64,000 nt of DNA from positions 62,001 to 126,000 of the forward strand of contig CAKTBG010000001.1 in the NCBI GenBank assembly GCA_934533135.1, in the 5' to 3' direction. The DNA comes from an uncultured Faecalibacterium sp. Its GTDB lineage: Bacteria; Bacillota; Clostridia; Oscillospirales; Ruminococcaceae. The notes under the pieces were generated by a model, which ran no database searches, was not told where the DNA came from, and was given only the letters and a program-made list of their open reading frames with translations. This document shows positions 43,095 to 49,757 of the stretch, one piece after another (position 1 is the first letter of the stretch; each line of letters begins with the position of its first letter). A program made the translations under genes and the position numbers.

Positions 43095-43763
43095 ATGAGC
43101 ATCGTAACCTTTACCGCCGGGGACAAAACGCCCTTGACAAAAGACTTTAAGCGCAGCGAGTTTGAATGTCCCTGCGGCTGCGCCGCCCAGATGATCGACA
43201 CAGAGCTTGTGGAAAAGCTGCAGCGCATCCGGGACGTGCTGGGCGTCAAAATCAAAGTGACAAGCGGCTACCGCTGCATCACCCACAACGCAAGCAAGGC
43301 CGTACAGGGCAGCCGAACCAGTAAGCACCTGTATGGCTTTGCCGCAGACTGGCGCACCCTCAACCGAACCGTGAACCCGGTCGCGCTTGGCATCATCGCG
43401 CAGGCGGTCGGCTTTGGCGGCATCGGCATCTACTGGCATCCCAAAGCGGCCATGTGCCACGCGGACACCCGCGCAGGCAAGGCAACATGGCTTTGCACGT
43501 CGCCGGGGGTCTATCCCTCGACTACATACAACGCCTTTATTCTGCCCACCATCCGGCAGGGCAGCACCGGGGCCGCCAACCGTTCCGCAATCATCCTGCT
43601 GCAAAAGCTCCTGAAGCTCAAAGAGGACGGAAATTTCGGGCCTGCTACCACGCAGGCCCTTATTTATGCCCAAAAGCAGCACGGCTTGACCGCCGACGGC
43701 ATTTGTGGCCCTGCGAGCTGGAAAGCTCTTTCGGGGGCCGACAAGTACCTGAAAAAGCTGTGA
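43095..43763 (+). CDS. Endolysin: M15-type D-Ala-D-Ala peptidase with peptidoglycan-binding domain
   Basis: 222 residues from ATG 43095 (AAAGGAG). The N-terminal M15_3 domain has FECPCGCAAQMIDTEL, VTSGYRCITHNASKAVQGSR, TSKHLYGFAADW and GIGIYWH, which together supply the zinc His/Asp ligands. The C-terminal QGSTGAANRSAIILLQKLLK and KEDGNFGPATTQALI is a peptidoglycan-binding repeat. It cuts cell-wall peptides to release virions. Confidence 0.92.
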   Translation: MSIVTFTAGDKTPLTKDFKRSEFECPCGCAAQMIDTELVEKLQRIRDVLGVKIKVTSGYRCITHNASKAVQGSRTSKHLYGFAADWRTLNRTVNPVALGIIAQAVGFGGIGIYWHPKAAMCHADTRAGKATWLCTSPGVYPSTTYNAFILPTIRQGSTGAANRSAIILLQKLLKLKEDGNFGPATTQALIYAQKQHGLTADGICGPASWKALSGADKYLKKL

Positions 43764-43773
43764 GGTGACACCC

Positions 43774-44070
43774 ATGCAGGAAGTTCACATCAACGTCAAC
43801 CCCACCACACGCCACCAGCGCAAGAGAAAGGGCACACAGCGCGGTTTTATGGATAAAGCCGTAATCTATTGCCTTTTCATGTGTACCGTGCTGGACGCCG
43901 CGATTCTGGCCCTCTACTGGCACAGTGTCACGGCCCCGGACAGTCTGGCTATTGCTGCAATGGCCGCCCCTTGGATGGTCGAGTTTGGAGCGATGGCAAC
44001 CATCAAGAAGCACAAGATCACAACCCCGGCCGACGACAGCCAGCCGGACGATGAAAACAAAGGAGAATAA
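43774..44070 (+). CDS. Small membrane protein, possible holin partner
   Basis: 98 residues from ATG 43774 (GAGGTG). Basic N-terminus (TRHQRKRKGTQRG), two membrane segments (AVIYCLFMCTVLDAAILAL; LAIAAMAAPWMVEFGAMA) and an acidic tail. Two-helix topology, next to a holin and endolysin. Confidence 0.7.
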   Translation: MQEVHINVNPTTRHQRKRKGTQRGFMDKAVIYCLFMCTVLDAAILALYWHSVTAPDSLAIAAMAAPWMVEFGAMATIKKHKITTPADDSQPDDENKGE

Positions 44071-44072
44071 TC

Positions 44073-44453
44073 ATGGACGAATTTCTGAAAGTCGCTATTA
44101 CCGCCTGCATCCCCGCCTTTACCGTCATTTTCGGCTGGGGCGTTAACAAGGCCGCCAGCATCGCCAACAGCTATGTGCATAACCAGTTTGTGCAGCACTG
44201 CATCCAGAACGCCGCCAACGCGGTTTTTAATGCCGTGTCCGACGTCAACCAGACCTACGTTGACAGCCTGAAAGAATCCGACAAGTTCGACGAAGCGGCC
44301 CAGAAGCGGGCCTTTGCCGACGCTCTGGCGACCGCGAAGAAGTCCCTCACCACCGAAACGATCTTGTTCATCAAGGAGACCTTTGGCGACGTGGACGCCT
44401 ACCTGACCCCCATGATCGAAGCTCAGGTGCGCAGCCAGAAAACCTATATGTGA
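44073..44453 (+). CDS. LLH-family phage holin
   Basis: 126 residues. One N-terminal membrane helix (VAITACIPAFTVIFGWGV), then a long helical cytoplasmic region (YVHNQFVQHCIQNAANAVFN, SLTTETILFIKETFGDVDAY). This is the LL-H type holin plan. The last gene of the late operon. Confidence 0.82.
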   Translation: MDEFLKVAITACIPAFTVIFGWGVNKAASIANSYVHNQFVQHCIQNAANAVFNAVSDVNQTYVDSLKESDKFDEAAQKRAFADALATAKKSLTTETILFIKETFGDVDAYLTPMIEAQVRSQKTYM

Positions 44454-44478
44454 TGTTTGCCTGACGCCGCGAAAACAT

Positions 44479-44506
44479 ACCATTTTCGTGAGGTGCCGAA
44501 AATGGT
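44479..44506. other. Perfect hairpin after the late operon
   Basis: ACCATTTTCG (44479-44488) and CGAAAATGGT (44497-44506) pair perfectly; loop 8 nt. No T-tract follows. A shorter alternative (CGAAAA 44470-44475 with TTTTCG 44483-44488) competes with it. Either a weak terminator or a protein site. Confidence 0.5.
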
Positions 44507-44579
44507 CTTAAACGCGCTTTTTACAAAAAGTCAGCGTAAAATCAGCGCAAATTGCGCGTTTTGCGCGTATTAAATGCGC

Positions 44580-44623
44580 GCCGCGCGATTTCGTGCAGTT
44601 ATCGTGCGATCTCCGTGCGATTC
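44580..44623. repeat. Four 11-bp iterons upstream of a consensus promoter
   Basis: GCCGCGCGATT, TCGTGCAGTTA, TCGTGCGATCT and CCGTGCGATTC lie head to tail at 11-bp spacing, sharing the core GTGCGATY. They end 8 bp before a TTGACA box. The periodicity puts the sites on one face of the helix. Confidence 0.6.
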
Positions 44624-44631
44624 CTGCCCGC

Positions 44632-44660
44632 TTGACACCCGGCCAAAATCTGGGTAAAAT
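44632..44660 (+). promoter_or_regulatory. Consensus sigma-A promoter without phage operator
   Basis: TTGACA (44632-44637), 17-bp spacer, TAAAAT (44655-44660). Unlike the other strong promoters of the prophage, its spacer holds no CTCACA-type operator, so it could be active in the lysogen. Confidence 0.75.
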
Positions 44661-44666
44661 AGGGCC

Positions 44667-44827
44667 ACTTGAAAGGCTCCGGCCTTTGTAGAGAGCGGTG
44701 CGCCCGGTCTGGGCGTCCCGTTCTTGATTTTCTTCATTTGGCCGCCACGGCAGCACAAAATCCCTGATTGGACCGAAGCCCAACGCACCGCGCCGGGTAC
44801 ATCGTAGGCAGACCGGGGGATTTTTTA
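44667..44827 (+). ncRNA. Candidate structured phage RNA (~160 nt)
   Basis: No ORF follows the promoter at 44632. The predicted transcript starts with AAAGGC-UCCG-GCCUUU (44672-44687), a UNCG tetraloop hairpin. GCGGTGCG (44695-44702) is fully complementary to CGCACCGC (44784-44791), and CCCGGTCTG (44703-44711) to CAGACCGGG (44809-44817). The two pairings cross, giving a pseudoknot or two alternative states. CAGACCGGGGGATTTTTT ends it like a terminator. I do not recognise an RNA family. Confidence 0.55.
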
Positions 44828-44832
44828 TTTAC

Positions 44833-44865
44833 AGCTTGATTAAAACTTGCTTAGAACTTGCTTAA
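44833..44865. repeat. Three tandem 11-bp repeats
   Basis: AGCTTGATTAA (44833-44843), AACTTGCTTAG (44844-44854) and AACTTGCTTAA (44855-44865), between the candidate RNA and the next terminator. Probably a protein-binding array. Confidence 0.6.
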
Positions 44866-44878
44866 TACTCAACAAAGC

Positions 44879-44929
44879 AAAGGCCCATCTTTGAGCATTT
44901 TTCGCTCGTAGATGGGCCTTTTTTCTTTT
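44879..44929. terminator. Bidirectional intrinsic terminator
   Basis: AAAGGCCCATCT (44879-44890) pairs with AGATGGGCCTTT (44910-44921), with an inner GAGC/GCTC helix and a TTTTTTCTTTT tail. It isolates the late/RNA region from the accessory arm. Confidence 0.9.
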
Positions 44930-44951
44930 GCACATTTTGTTATCGCACCTG

Positions 44952-44980
44952 TTGACTTTCAAGCAAAATCGGAGGATAGT
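44952..44980 (+). promoter_or_regulatory. Promoter of the 38-residue ORF
   Basis: TTGACT (44952-44957), 17-bp spacer, GATAGT (44975-44980). It has the same geometry as the operator-controlled modules but the spacer lacks CTCACA, so repression is not expected. Confidence 0.6.
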
Positions 44981-45028
44981 ATTCTTGTAAGGCAGAGATA
45001 AAATCTCTTACAGAAAGGAATGAGGTGA

Positions 45029-45145
45029 ATGGACTTGAACGTAAGTGAAGCACTTCTCCGGGCCATCTTGGTTCTGATCAAGAAGTGCGAAACCCTTGAC
45101 GAGCTGCGCGACGCTGTCGAGGAAATCGTTGGTGAGGGCAAATAA
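45029..45145 (+). CDS. 38-residue ORF between promoter and hairpins
   Basis: MDLNVSEALLRAILVLIKKC followed by a charged C-terminus ending EEIVGEGK; AAAGGAATGAGGTG precedes the ATG. It has its own promoter and two hairpins right after the stop. The mono-cistronic build recalls small regulatory or toxin-like transcripts, but the peptide is not clearly a membrane toxin. Confidence 0.6.
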   Translation: MDLNVSEALLRAILVLIKKCETLDELRDAVEEIVGEGK

Positions 45146-45147
45146 AA

Positions 45148-45177
45148 AGAGCGGTGCCACCCTAAGACAACCGCTCT
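45148..45177 (+). other. Hairpin following the 38-residue ORF
   Basis: AGAGCGGT (45148-45155) and ACCGCTCT (45170-45177) pair perfectly around a 14-nt loop, 2 bp after the stop codon. No T-tract; a second hairpin follows and does terminate. Confidence 0.6.
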
Positions 45178-45192
45178 AAACGCCCCACGATG

Positions 45193-45233
45193 AAGGCGGA
45201 TCGGAAGCATTACTCCGACCGCCTTTATTTTAT
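45193..45233 (+). terminator. Intrinsic terminator after the 38-residue ORF
   Basis: AAGGCGG-A-TCGGA (45193-45205) pairs with TCCGACCGCCTT (45214-45225), one bulged A, followed by TATTTTATT. Confidence 0.8.
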
Positions 45234-45286
45234 TACATCTAGCTTTTGAAATCAAGATGTTTTTTCACATTTTGCACCGAGTTATC

Positions 45287-45350
45287 AACACAAATGAGAG
45301 CAAATAATATTATCATTGCTGTTGACGAACTCGCAAATAAGAGTGATAAT
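45287..45350 (+). promoter_or_regulatory. Repressor-controlled promoter with two operators (module 3)
   Basis: TTGACG (45322-45327), 17-bp spacer, GATAAT (45345-45350). The operator CTCGCAAATAAGAG (45330-45343) lies in the spacer, and a second site (AACACAAATGAGAG, 45287-45300) lies upstream. Drives the gene at 45409. Confidence 0.75.
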
Positions 45351-45408
45351 ATACTTGTAAGAACGAAGTACGCAACACAATATTGATTATGTTTCGGAGG
45401 TATTCACC

Positions 45409-45873
45409 ATGAAGAAGTTTGAAGTCGGCCACGTCTACTTTGACCAGTACGCTTGCGACCATGAAACCATTTCCACCATCAAGATCATCAAGCGCACCCC
45501 AAAGACGGTCGTCTTTGAGCGCAACGGCAAGACCCGCCGCGCAAAGCTCTACGAGGACAGCAACGGCGAGTATATCATCCCTGACCACTATTCCATGGCC
45601 TGCGTCTACCGCGCAGAGCGGGAGCTGCTGGACGAAGAGCCGGAGCAGGTCAACGCCCCTGTCGAGCAGGAGCAGCCTGCCGCAGCGGATAACACCATCC
45701 GTTTCCCGGCTGCTGCACAGGCTCCCGCCGCTGGCTACTCTGTCGCTGGCCCGCTGGTTGACTACACCATGCGCGAAATGGTGCTTTCCATCTTTGACAA
45801 GAGCGACCTGCGGGCAAAGGAACTGGACTTCCTTGCAGCCCTCACCGACCGCGCCAGCAGCGTGGCCCGATAA
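45409..45873 (+). CDS. Phage accessory protein of unknown function
   Basis: 154 residues; CGGAGGTATTCACC precedes the ATG. The N-terminal 60 residues are beta-rich (FEVGHVYFDQYACDHETIST, TPKTVVFERNGKTRRAKLYE), like small SH3-type domains; a Pro/Ala/Glu linker leads to a helical end (LSIFDKSDLRAKELDFLAAL). Transcribed alone between its own promoter and terminator. Confidence 0.7.
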   Translation: MKKFEVGHVYFDQYACDHETISTIKIIKRTPKTVVFERNGKTRRAKLYEDSNGEYIIPDHYSMACVYRAERELLDEEPEQVNAPVEQEQPAAADNTIRFPAAAQAPAAGYSVAGPLVDYTMREMVLSIFDKSDLRAKELDFLAALTDRASSVAR

Positions 45874-45875
45874 GG

Positions 45876-45911
45876 GCCGCTGCTGGGCCTTTCGGCAGCG
45901 GCTTTTCTTTT
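45876..45911 (+). terminator. Intrinsic terminator
   Basis: GCCGCTGC (45876-45883) pairs with GCAGCGGC (45895-45902), followed by TTTTCTTTT, 2 bp after the stop of the 154-residue gene. Confidence 0.85.
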
Positions 45912-45921
45912 GCTCCATATA

Positions 45922-45984
45922 CTCACAAATGAGAGCGAAAATGTTATCTCGCCTGTTGACTTGCTTCCATTTGTGAGTGATAAT
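45922..45984 (+). promoter_or_regulatory. Repressor-controlled promoter with two operators (module 4)
   Basis: Upstream operator CTCACAAATGAGAG (45922-45935). Promoter TTGACT (45956-45961), 17-bp spacer holding the operator in reverse orientation (CTTCCATTTGTGAG, 45964-45977), GATAAT (45979-45984). Confidence 0.75.
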
Positions 45985-46038
45985 ATAGACACAAGGGAAC
46001 CACAAACACACATCAAAGAGCATTTGGAGGTATTTACC

Positions 46039-46311
46039 ATGACTAAGTTCACCGACGGCAAGCAGATCGCAACCATCACCATGACCGACAACAACACCGG
46101 CTGTGACTACGAAAACGAGTTTTTCGAGGTCGGCGGCCTGAAGCTCAACGAAGAGCTGAACGCCTACGAGGTCGAGGACGTCACCTACCTGACCGACTAC
46201 GCCCAGAGCTATGTTGACGGCACGAACCCCGACGTCGATTACACCGAAGACGAAAACGGCAACGTCATGGACACCCACACCACGCTGACCTACACCATCG
46301 AAAGCCTGTAA
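46039..46311 (+). CDS. Small acidic phage protein
   Basis: 90 residues from ATG 46039 (TTTGGAGG). Strongly acidic C-terminal half (VDGTNPDVDYTEDENGNVMD), beta-like N-terminus. The acidic surface could mimic DNA, as many phage anti-defence or inhibitor proteins do, but there is no direct evidence. Confidence 0.65.
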   Translation: MTKFTDGKQIATITMTDNNTGCDYENEFFEVGGLKLNEELNAYEVEDVTYLTDYAQSYVDGTNPDVDYTEDENGNVMDTHTTLTYTIESL

Positions 46312-46324
46312 GGAGGGCAAGACC

Positions 46325-46504
46325 ATGAGAGAAGCTAAAGAGATCGCCGCAGACATCAACGCCGCCGATACTTGGGAGCCTGAACTTTGCGCGGAGCTGT
46401 GCGAAGCGGCCGGCATGACCGCCGAATGGGAAGCGGCTGGCCCGGACGACTTTGAGCGCGTCCTGTTCGATGCAGCCGAAAAGCTGGGCGTCGAAATCAT
46501 CTGA
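46325..46504 (+). CDS. Small acidic phage protein
   Basis: 59 residues: MREAKEIAADINAADTWEPE, ending AAEKLGVEII. Helical, strongly acidic. AAGGAGGGC precedes the ATG. Co-transcribed with the preceding gene and followed by a terminator. Confidence 0.65.
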   Translation: MREAKEIAADINAADTWEPELCAELCEAAGMTAEWEAAGPDDFERVLFDAAEKLGVEII

Positions 46505-46517
46505 CCAGCAGCACGAC

Positions 46518-46560
46518 AAAGGCCCGGTAAACCGCGATTTGCGGCACCGGGCCTTTTCTC
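46518..46560. terminator. Bidirectional terminator between convergent genes
   Basis: AAAGGCCCGGT (46518-46528) pairs with ACCGGGCCTTTT (46546-46557), inner CCGC/GCGG helix. Serves the rightward pair and the leftward YbjQ-like gene. Confidence 0.87.
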
Positions 46561-46561
46561 T

Positions 46562-46858
46562 TTACTTTTTCAGCTTGACGGCTGTTCCCATGGAGTATGT
46601 GTAGCTGGTTTTCATGCCGAAGCCGACGTTCTGGAAGCGAACTCCGATTATGGCATCAGCTCCAACCTTTTCACCTGCGCGTGTCAGATCGGCCACGAGA
46701 GCGGCGTTCACATTTTCGCCTACGACGGAATAGTCACCGTTCCGGCACTTTACCATTTCTTTCATGCTTGGCCCGTCCGCAGCGGTAGCGACCGTCACAA
46801 GGCCGATATATTCGGCGATCTCGACGCCCTGCAAAGTGTCCGTTGTTGTAATGAGCAT
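46562..46858 (-). CDS. YbjQ/UPF0145-family protein
   Basis: 98 residues from the ATG at 46858 (AGGAGAAC upstream on the minus strand). LITTTDTLQGVEIAEYIGLV, then ADLTRAGEKVGADAIIGVRF and a beta end with YSMGTAVKLK are typical of YbjQ (heavy-metal-binding-like, pentameric) proteins. This family is chromosomal in most bacteria; here it is inside the prophage on the opposite strand, so it looks like a lysogen-expressed cargo gene. Confidence 0.88.
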   Translation of the reverse strand: MLITTTDTLQGVEIAEYIGLVTVATAADGPSMKEMVKCRNGDYSVVGENVNAALVADLTRAGEKVGADAIIGVRFQNVGFGMKTSYTYSMGTAVKLKK

Positions 46859-46898
46859 GATATGTTCTCCTATCTGTGGCGGGCATTTCTGCCCTGTA

Positions 46899-47096
46899 TT
46901 ATTCCGCGCCGTCGGCGCGATGCGACTTGATGAAATCGGCCATAGCCTTTTTGATAACCGCGTTGGGCGACGTTCCAGCAGCTTTGCAGGCGTCCTTGAA
47001 CTCTGCCGCAAACTCCCTGCGCACCTTGGCCCCGACGATCATCATGTTTTCTTTGTCCCATTTCGCGCTGGCCCTTTTCTGCGATTCGTAAATCAC
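46899..47096 (-). CDS. Ribbon-helix-helix-like DNA-binding protein
   Basis: 65 residues from GTG 47096 (AAAGGCGGTG upstream). VIYESQKRASAKWDKENMMI, then VGAKVRREFAAEFKDACKAA and SPNAVIKKAMADFIK. This Arc-like arrangement, beta strand and two helices, is common in Clostridia mobile elements as a small regulator. Upstream of and same strand as the YbjQ-like gene. Confidence 0.75.
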   Translation of the reverse strand: MIYESQKRASAKWDKENMMIVGAKVRREFAAEFKDACKAAGTSPNAVIKKAMADFIKSHRADGAE

Positions 47097-47371
47097 GAAA
47101 AGCACCGCCTTTCTTTTGCTTAACAGTATATCGCGACGAAGGCCCATTTGCAACGTGGGAAATGTGTCGTTTTTCGTTGACACTGGACACAAAAACTGCC
47201 GAAACGCACCCGGAAACATTGATGTTTTACCTGTTGGAATCTCTGTTCAACAGTAGGACAATAAAGGCGCAGCAAGGGAAGCACGACCGGAAGGCAAGGG
47301 GCGAAGTATGAGCCGGGAGCGCAGTAAGTCGTGAGCGCGTGCTAAGTCAGTAGCCCACTTCCCGCACTGTT
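47097..47371. other. Gene-free stretch with possible structured RNA
   Basis: No ORF with a ribosome site on either strand. CTGTTG/CAACAG (47231-47254 region), GGGAAG (about 47275) with CTTCCC (about 47362), and GCACGAC with GTCGT..GTGC suggest a folded transcript ending at the terminator at 47372. No convincing promoter is visible. Confidence 0.35.
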
Positions 47372-47421
47372 TTGGAAATCTGGGCAGCAGAGCAGACCGT
47401 CCAGAATTTCCAAATTTTTTT
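47372..47421 (+). terminator. Intrinsic terminator
   Basis: TTGGAAATCTGG (47372-47383) pairs with CCAG-A-ATTTCCAA (47401-47413), one bulged A, followed by ATTTTTTT. Confidence 0.75.
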
Positions 47422-47443
47422 GAATATTATCTTTTCGCGCCTG

Positions 47444-47472
47444 TTGACAAACTCACAAACGAGAGCGATAAT
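47444..47472 (+). promoter_or_regulatory. Repressor-controlled promoter with embedded operator (module 5)
   Basis: TTGACA (47444-47449), 17-bp spacer with operator CTCACAAACGAGAG (47452-47465), GATAAT (47467-47472). The transcript start region (ATAATCACAAGATGATT) closely matches that of module 1. Confidence 0.78.
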
Positions 47473-47516
47473 ATAATCACAAGATGATTCACGGCTCACA
47501 AAGGAGAGAATGCAAC

Positions 47517-47693
47517 ATGAAACGCTATAAGGTCACTGTCTACAACAAGGTTGACAAAATCTGGGATGAATACGAAGTCAACGCCATCGACCCGGTGGAC
47601 GCACGGAATGTGACCGTTCAGCGGCTGATTGACGAAACCGGGCACGGTCTGGACGTCTACGAGCTGACCGATGTTCGAGAGGTAAAAGAGTAA
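47517..47693 (+). CDS. Small phage protein of unknown function
   Basis: 58 residues from ATG 47517 (AAAGGAG). MKRYKVTVYNKVDKIWDEYE then DPVDARNVTVQRLIDETGHG: the beta-alpha-beta plan of a small DUF-type phage protein in which 'V.A.d..dA...v...i' recurs. First gene after module 5. Confidence 0.65.
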   Translation: MKRYKVTVYNKVDKIWDEYEVNAIDPVDARNVTVQRLIDETGHGLDVYELTDVREVKE

Positions 47694-47707
47694 GGGAGGA
47701 CAAAGCA

Positions 47708-48160
47708 ATGCTGGACAAGAATGGTATCGAGATCAAGACCGGGGACATCGTGAGAATCACCGGCGCATACTTCAAAACCGACAACGCGCTCTATTTCGTG
47801 GAGCACAGCGACGGAGACCCCGACTGGTGCGGCAAAGACCATTGTCTGCTGAAGATCAAGCGCAACGGCGAACTGAGCAAGGCCAAAAATGCCGTCTGCT
47901 TCTGGCCGATCATGGTCACGGTCAACGGCTACGAGAAGTACACCACCGCAAAGCTGTGGAACAAAGAACATGCACAGATCGAGATCGTCGAGGGCATCGA
48001 CAAGGCCCACATCGCCGAATATTTCCGCAGCCAGTCACAGCAGTGCGACAAGTGGATTGAGCGGCACTCTTGGGACTTTGGCGAGAATAGCCGCTCTGTC
48101 AACGACCAGAAGCAGTACAAGGCGTTTTATGATTCCGTCGTGGCAAGATTGGAGGGCTAA
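47708..48160 (+). CDS. Phage accessory protein of unknown function (YopX-like start)
   Basis: 150 residues. The N-terminal MLDKNGIEIKTGDIVRITGA resembles the opening of small SH3-like phage domains (YopX type: 'D.nG.ei..GDiV'). The rest, AHIAEYFRSQSQQCDKWIER and NDQKQYKAFYDSVVARLEG, is helical. AAGGGAGG precedes the ATG. Confidence 0.65.
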   Translation: MLDKNGIEIKTGDIVRITGAYFKTDNALYFVEHSDGDPDWCGKDHCLLKIKRNGELSKAKNAVCFWPIMVTVNGYEKYTTAKLWNKEHAQIEIVEGIDKAHIAEYFRSQSQQCDKWIERHSWDFGENSRSVNDQKQYKAFYDSVVARLEG

Positions 48161-48163
48161 ATC

Positions 48164-48355
48164 GTGAAAAAGAAAGTATTGAAGCCTTGCCCTTTCTGCG
48201 GGCAGGAGCATACAACCATCACTGAATCTAATACTGAGGGCATTCGGATTAGATGTCCGAAATGCAATATCACATTTACCCGCGATTTTTATGAACATCG
48301 CGGGGAATTGGGCAGGCAACGAACTATTGAAGCGTGGAATACTCGCCCTGAATAA
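48164..48355 (+). CDS. Lar-like zinc-ribbon protein
   Basis: 63 residues, GTG start. LKPCPFCGQEH and IRCPKCNITFT give two CxxC knuckles; the end TIEAWNTRPE is the Lar-type W-N-R signature. E. coli prophage Lar relieves type I restriction, but for such Gram-positive proteins that role is not shown. Confidence 0.8.
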   Translation: MKKKVLKPCPFCGQEHTTITESNTEGIRIRCPKCNITFTRDFYEHRGELGRQRTIEAWNTRPE

Positions 48356-48441
48356 CCCCGCCTGATGATGGCTACATGGCAGCAGCCGAAACGCTCCACC
48401 CGGAGCGTCGCGGGAGCCAACCGCAAGAAAGGAGCATCCAC

Positions 48442-48693
48442 ATGAAAGCGAAAACCTACATTCTGCAGGCCGGGTTCCTGCCCATCGGTCAGACCGACGT
48501 GACAGGCTGGCGCACCTATTCTTTCCACACTGGCCAGGGAGCCTACGACAACGCCGTGGCCGCCTACCGCAGCGAGATGAACCGCAACAAGAACCCGAAT
48601 GTCAAGTATCGCATCGTCAGCGCACATGACACCACCCGCAAGGACACCTATGTCCCAGTGTTCGGCTTTAAGAGCGCAGCCTGCACCCTTTAA
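48442..48693 (+). CDS. Small phage protein of unknown function
   Basis: 83 residues from ATG 48442 (GAAAGGAGC). TDVTGWRTYSFHTGQGAYDN then YRIVSAHDTTRKDTYVPVFG; mixed alpha/beta. Function not recognised. Confidence 0.6.
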   Translation: MKAKTYILQAGFLPIGQTDVTGWRTYSFHTGQGAYDNAVAAYRSEMNRNKNPNVKYRIVSAHDTTRKDTYVPVFGFKSAACTL

Positions 48694-48746
48694 CTTGCCG
48701 GTAACTTGCCAGCAGGCCCGAAATATCATAATAAGGCGGTGAAAGA

Positions 48747-48956
48747 TTGAACTATAAATACATCTGGGCGTGGGAAATTCTCAAAGGAACGACCAGCGCG
48801 GACATCGTGCGCGGCATCGTTTCACTTGCCCGGGAAGAAAACGCCCCGGCCCGGGCCATCATGCGGCTGCATGATGGCCGCTGGCTGACCCTCGAAGACC
48901 TGTCAAACGAAGAGCTTGTGCAGCAAATTGAGGATGAAGCAAAAACAATGATGTAA
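48747..48956 (+). CDS. Small phage protein of unknown function
   Basis: 69 residues, TTG start behind AAGGCGGTG. YIWAWEILKGTTSADIVRGI and acidic helical tail (LSNEELVQQIEDEAKTMM). Last gene before the duplicated intergenic element. Confidence 0.6.
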   Translation: MNYKYIWAWEILKGTTSADIVRGIVSLAREENAPARAIMRLHDGRWLTLEDLSNEELVQQIEDEAKTMM

Positions 48957-48987
48957 CGTCAAACCACCACAACCCGATACCCTATCC

Positions 48988-49077
48988 ATACATCTGTCAG
49001 AATCTGGTGCTGGTACTGGTGGTACTTAAAGGTTATATCAATTTAATCTAAGAAGGAGAACGTAAAGGTTACGATAA
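48988..49077. repeat. Duplicated intergenic element, copy A
   Basis: Shares ATACATCTGTCAGAATCTGG, CTGGTGGT and the run GAGAACGTAAAGGTTAC..ATAAA with copy B (52062-52149), in the same order and orientation, about 3.1 kb apart. Copy A ends just before the antirepressor gene. Confidence 0.75.
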
Positions 49078-49091
49078 AGGGAGAACCCGCA

Positions 49092-49757
49092 ATGAATGAC
49101 CTGACCATTTTTGAAAACCCAGAATTTGGACGGCTCCGGGGTTTGAAGATCAGCGGTGAGCCTTGGTTCGTCGGAAAAGACGTGGCCGCCGCTTTGGGCT
49201 ATGTTGATACAGCGCAGGCCATAAGAAAGCACGTCGATGATGAGGACAAAGGGGTCGTTGAAGCGACAACCCCCGGAGGAAAGCAAAAAATCACCACCAT
49301 CAACGAAAGCGGCCTGTACAGCCTGATGCTGAAAAGCAAGCTCCCCGGCGCGAAGAAGTTCAAACGCTGGGTGACGTCCGAAGTCTTGCCCAGCATCCGC
49401 AGAGCCGGGGCCTATGCCATGCCGGCAGCCGCACCCGCAGATGACGCCATGTTTGAAAGGCTCTGGGCCGAATTGGAGCGAAGACAGAAATTCAACAGCT
49501 ACGTCGGGAAGTTCTGCGACTATTTCGGCTGGAGCCGCCGCTATTACCTGTCCGGGATGTACAACCTGATGAAGCGGGCAGGCTGCAACGTCGATGCACT
49601 GACCCTGCGGATGCAGGCCGCCACCCACGATTATGCAATGTCCACCGCGCAGGCGGTCATCATGGACGAGCAGGCATTTGAGCTGTTTTGCAAAATCGCA
49701 GAATACGGCATCCAGCGAAACCACATCCCCAAAACCATGGAGGAAGCATTTTTATGA
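49092..49757 (+). CDS. BRO-family antirepressor
   Basis: 221 residues. The BRO-N domain (LTIFENPEFGRLRGLKISGE, PWFVGKDVAAALGYVDT, ESGLYSLMLKSKLPGAKKFK and WVTSEVLPSIRRAGAY) covers the first 110 residues. The C-terminal 100 residues are an alpha-helical phage-specific part. BRO/Ant proteins bind phage repressors to trigger lytic growth. Because the repressor at 6371 has no protease domain, this is a good candidate inducer. Confidence 0.92.
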   Translation: MNDLTIFENPEFGRLRGLKISGEPWFVGKDVAAALGYVDTAQAIRKHVDDEDKGVVEATTPGGKQKITTINESGLYSLMLKSKLPGAKKFKRWVTSEVLPSIRRAGAYAMPAAAPADDAMFERLWAELERRQKFNSYVGKFCDYFGWSRRYYLSGMYNLMKRAGCNVDALTLRMQAATHDYAMSTAQAVIMDEQAFELFCKIAEYGIQRNHIPKTMEEAFL

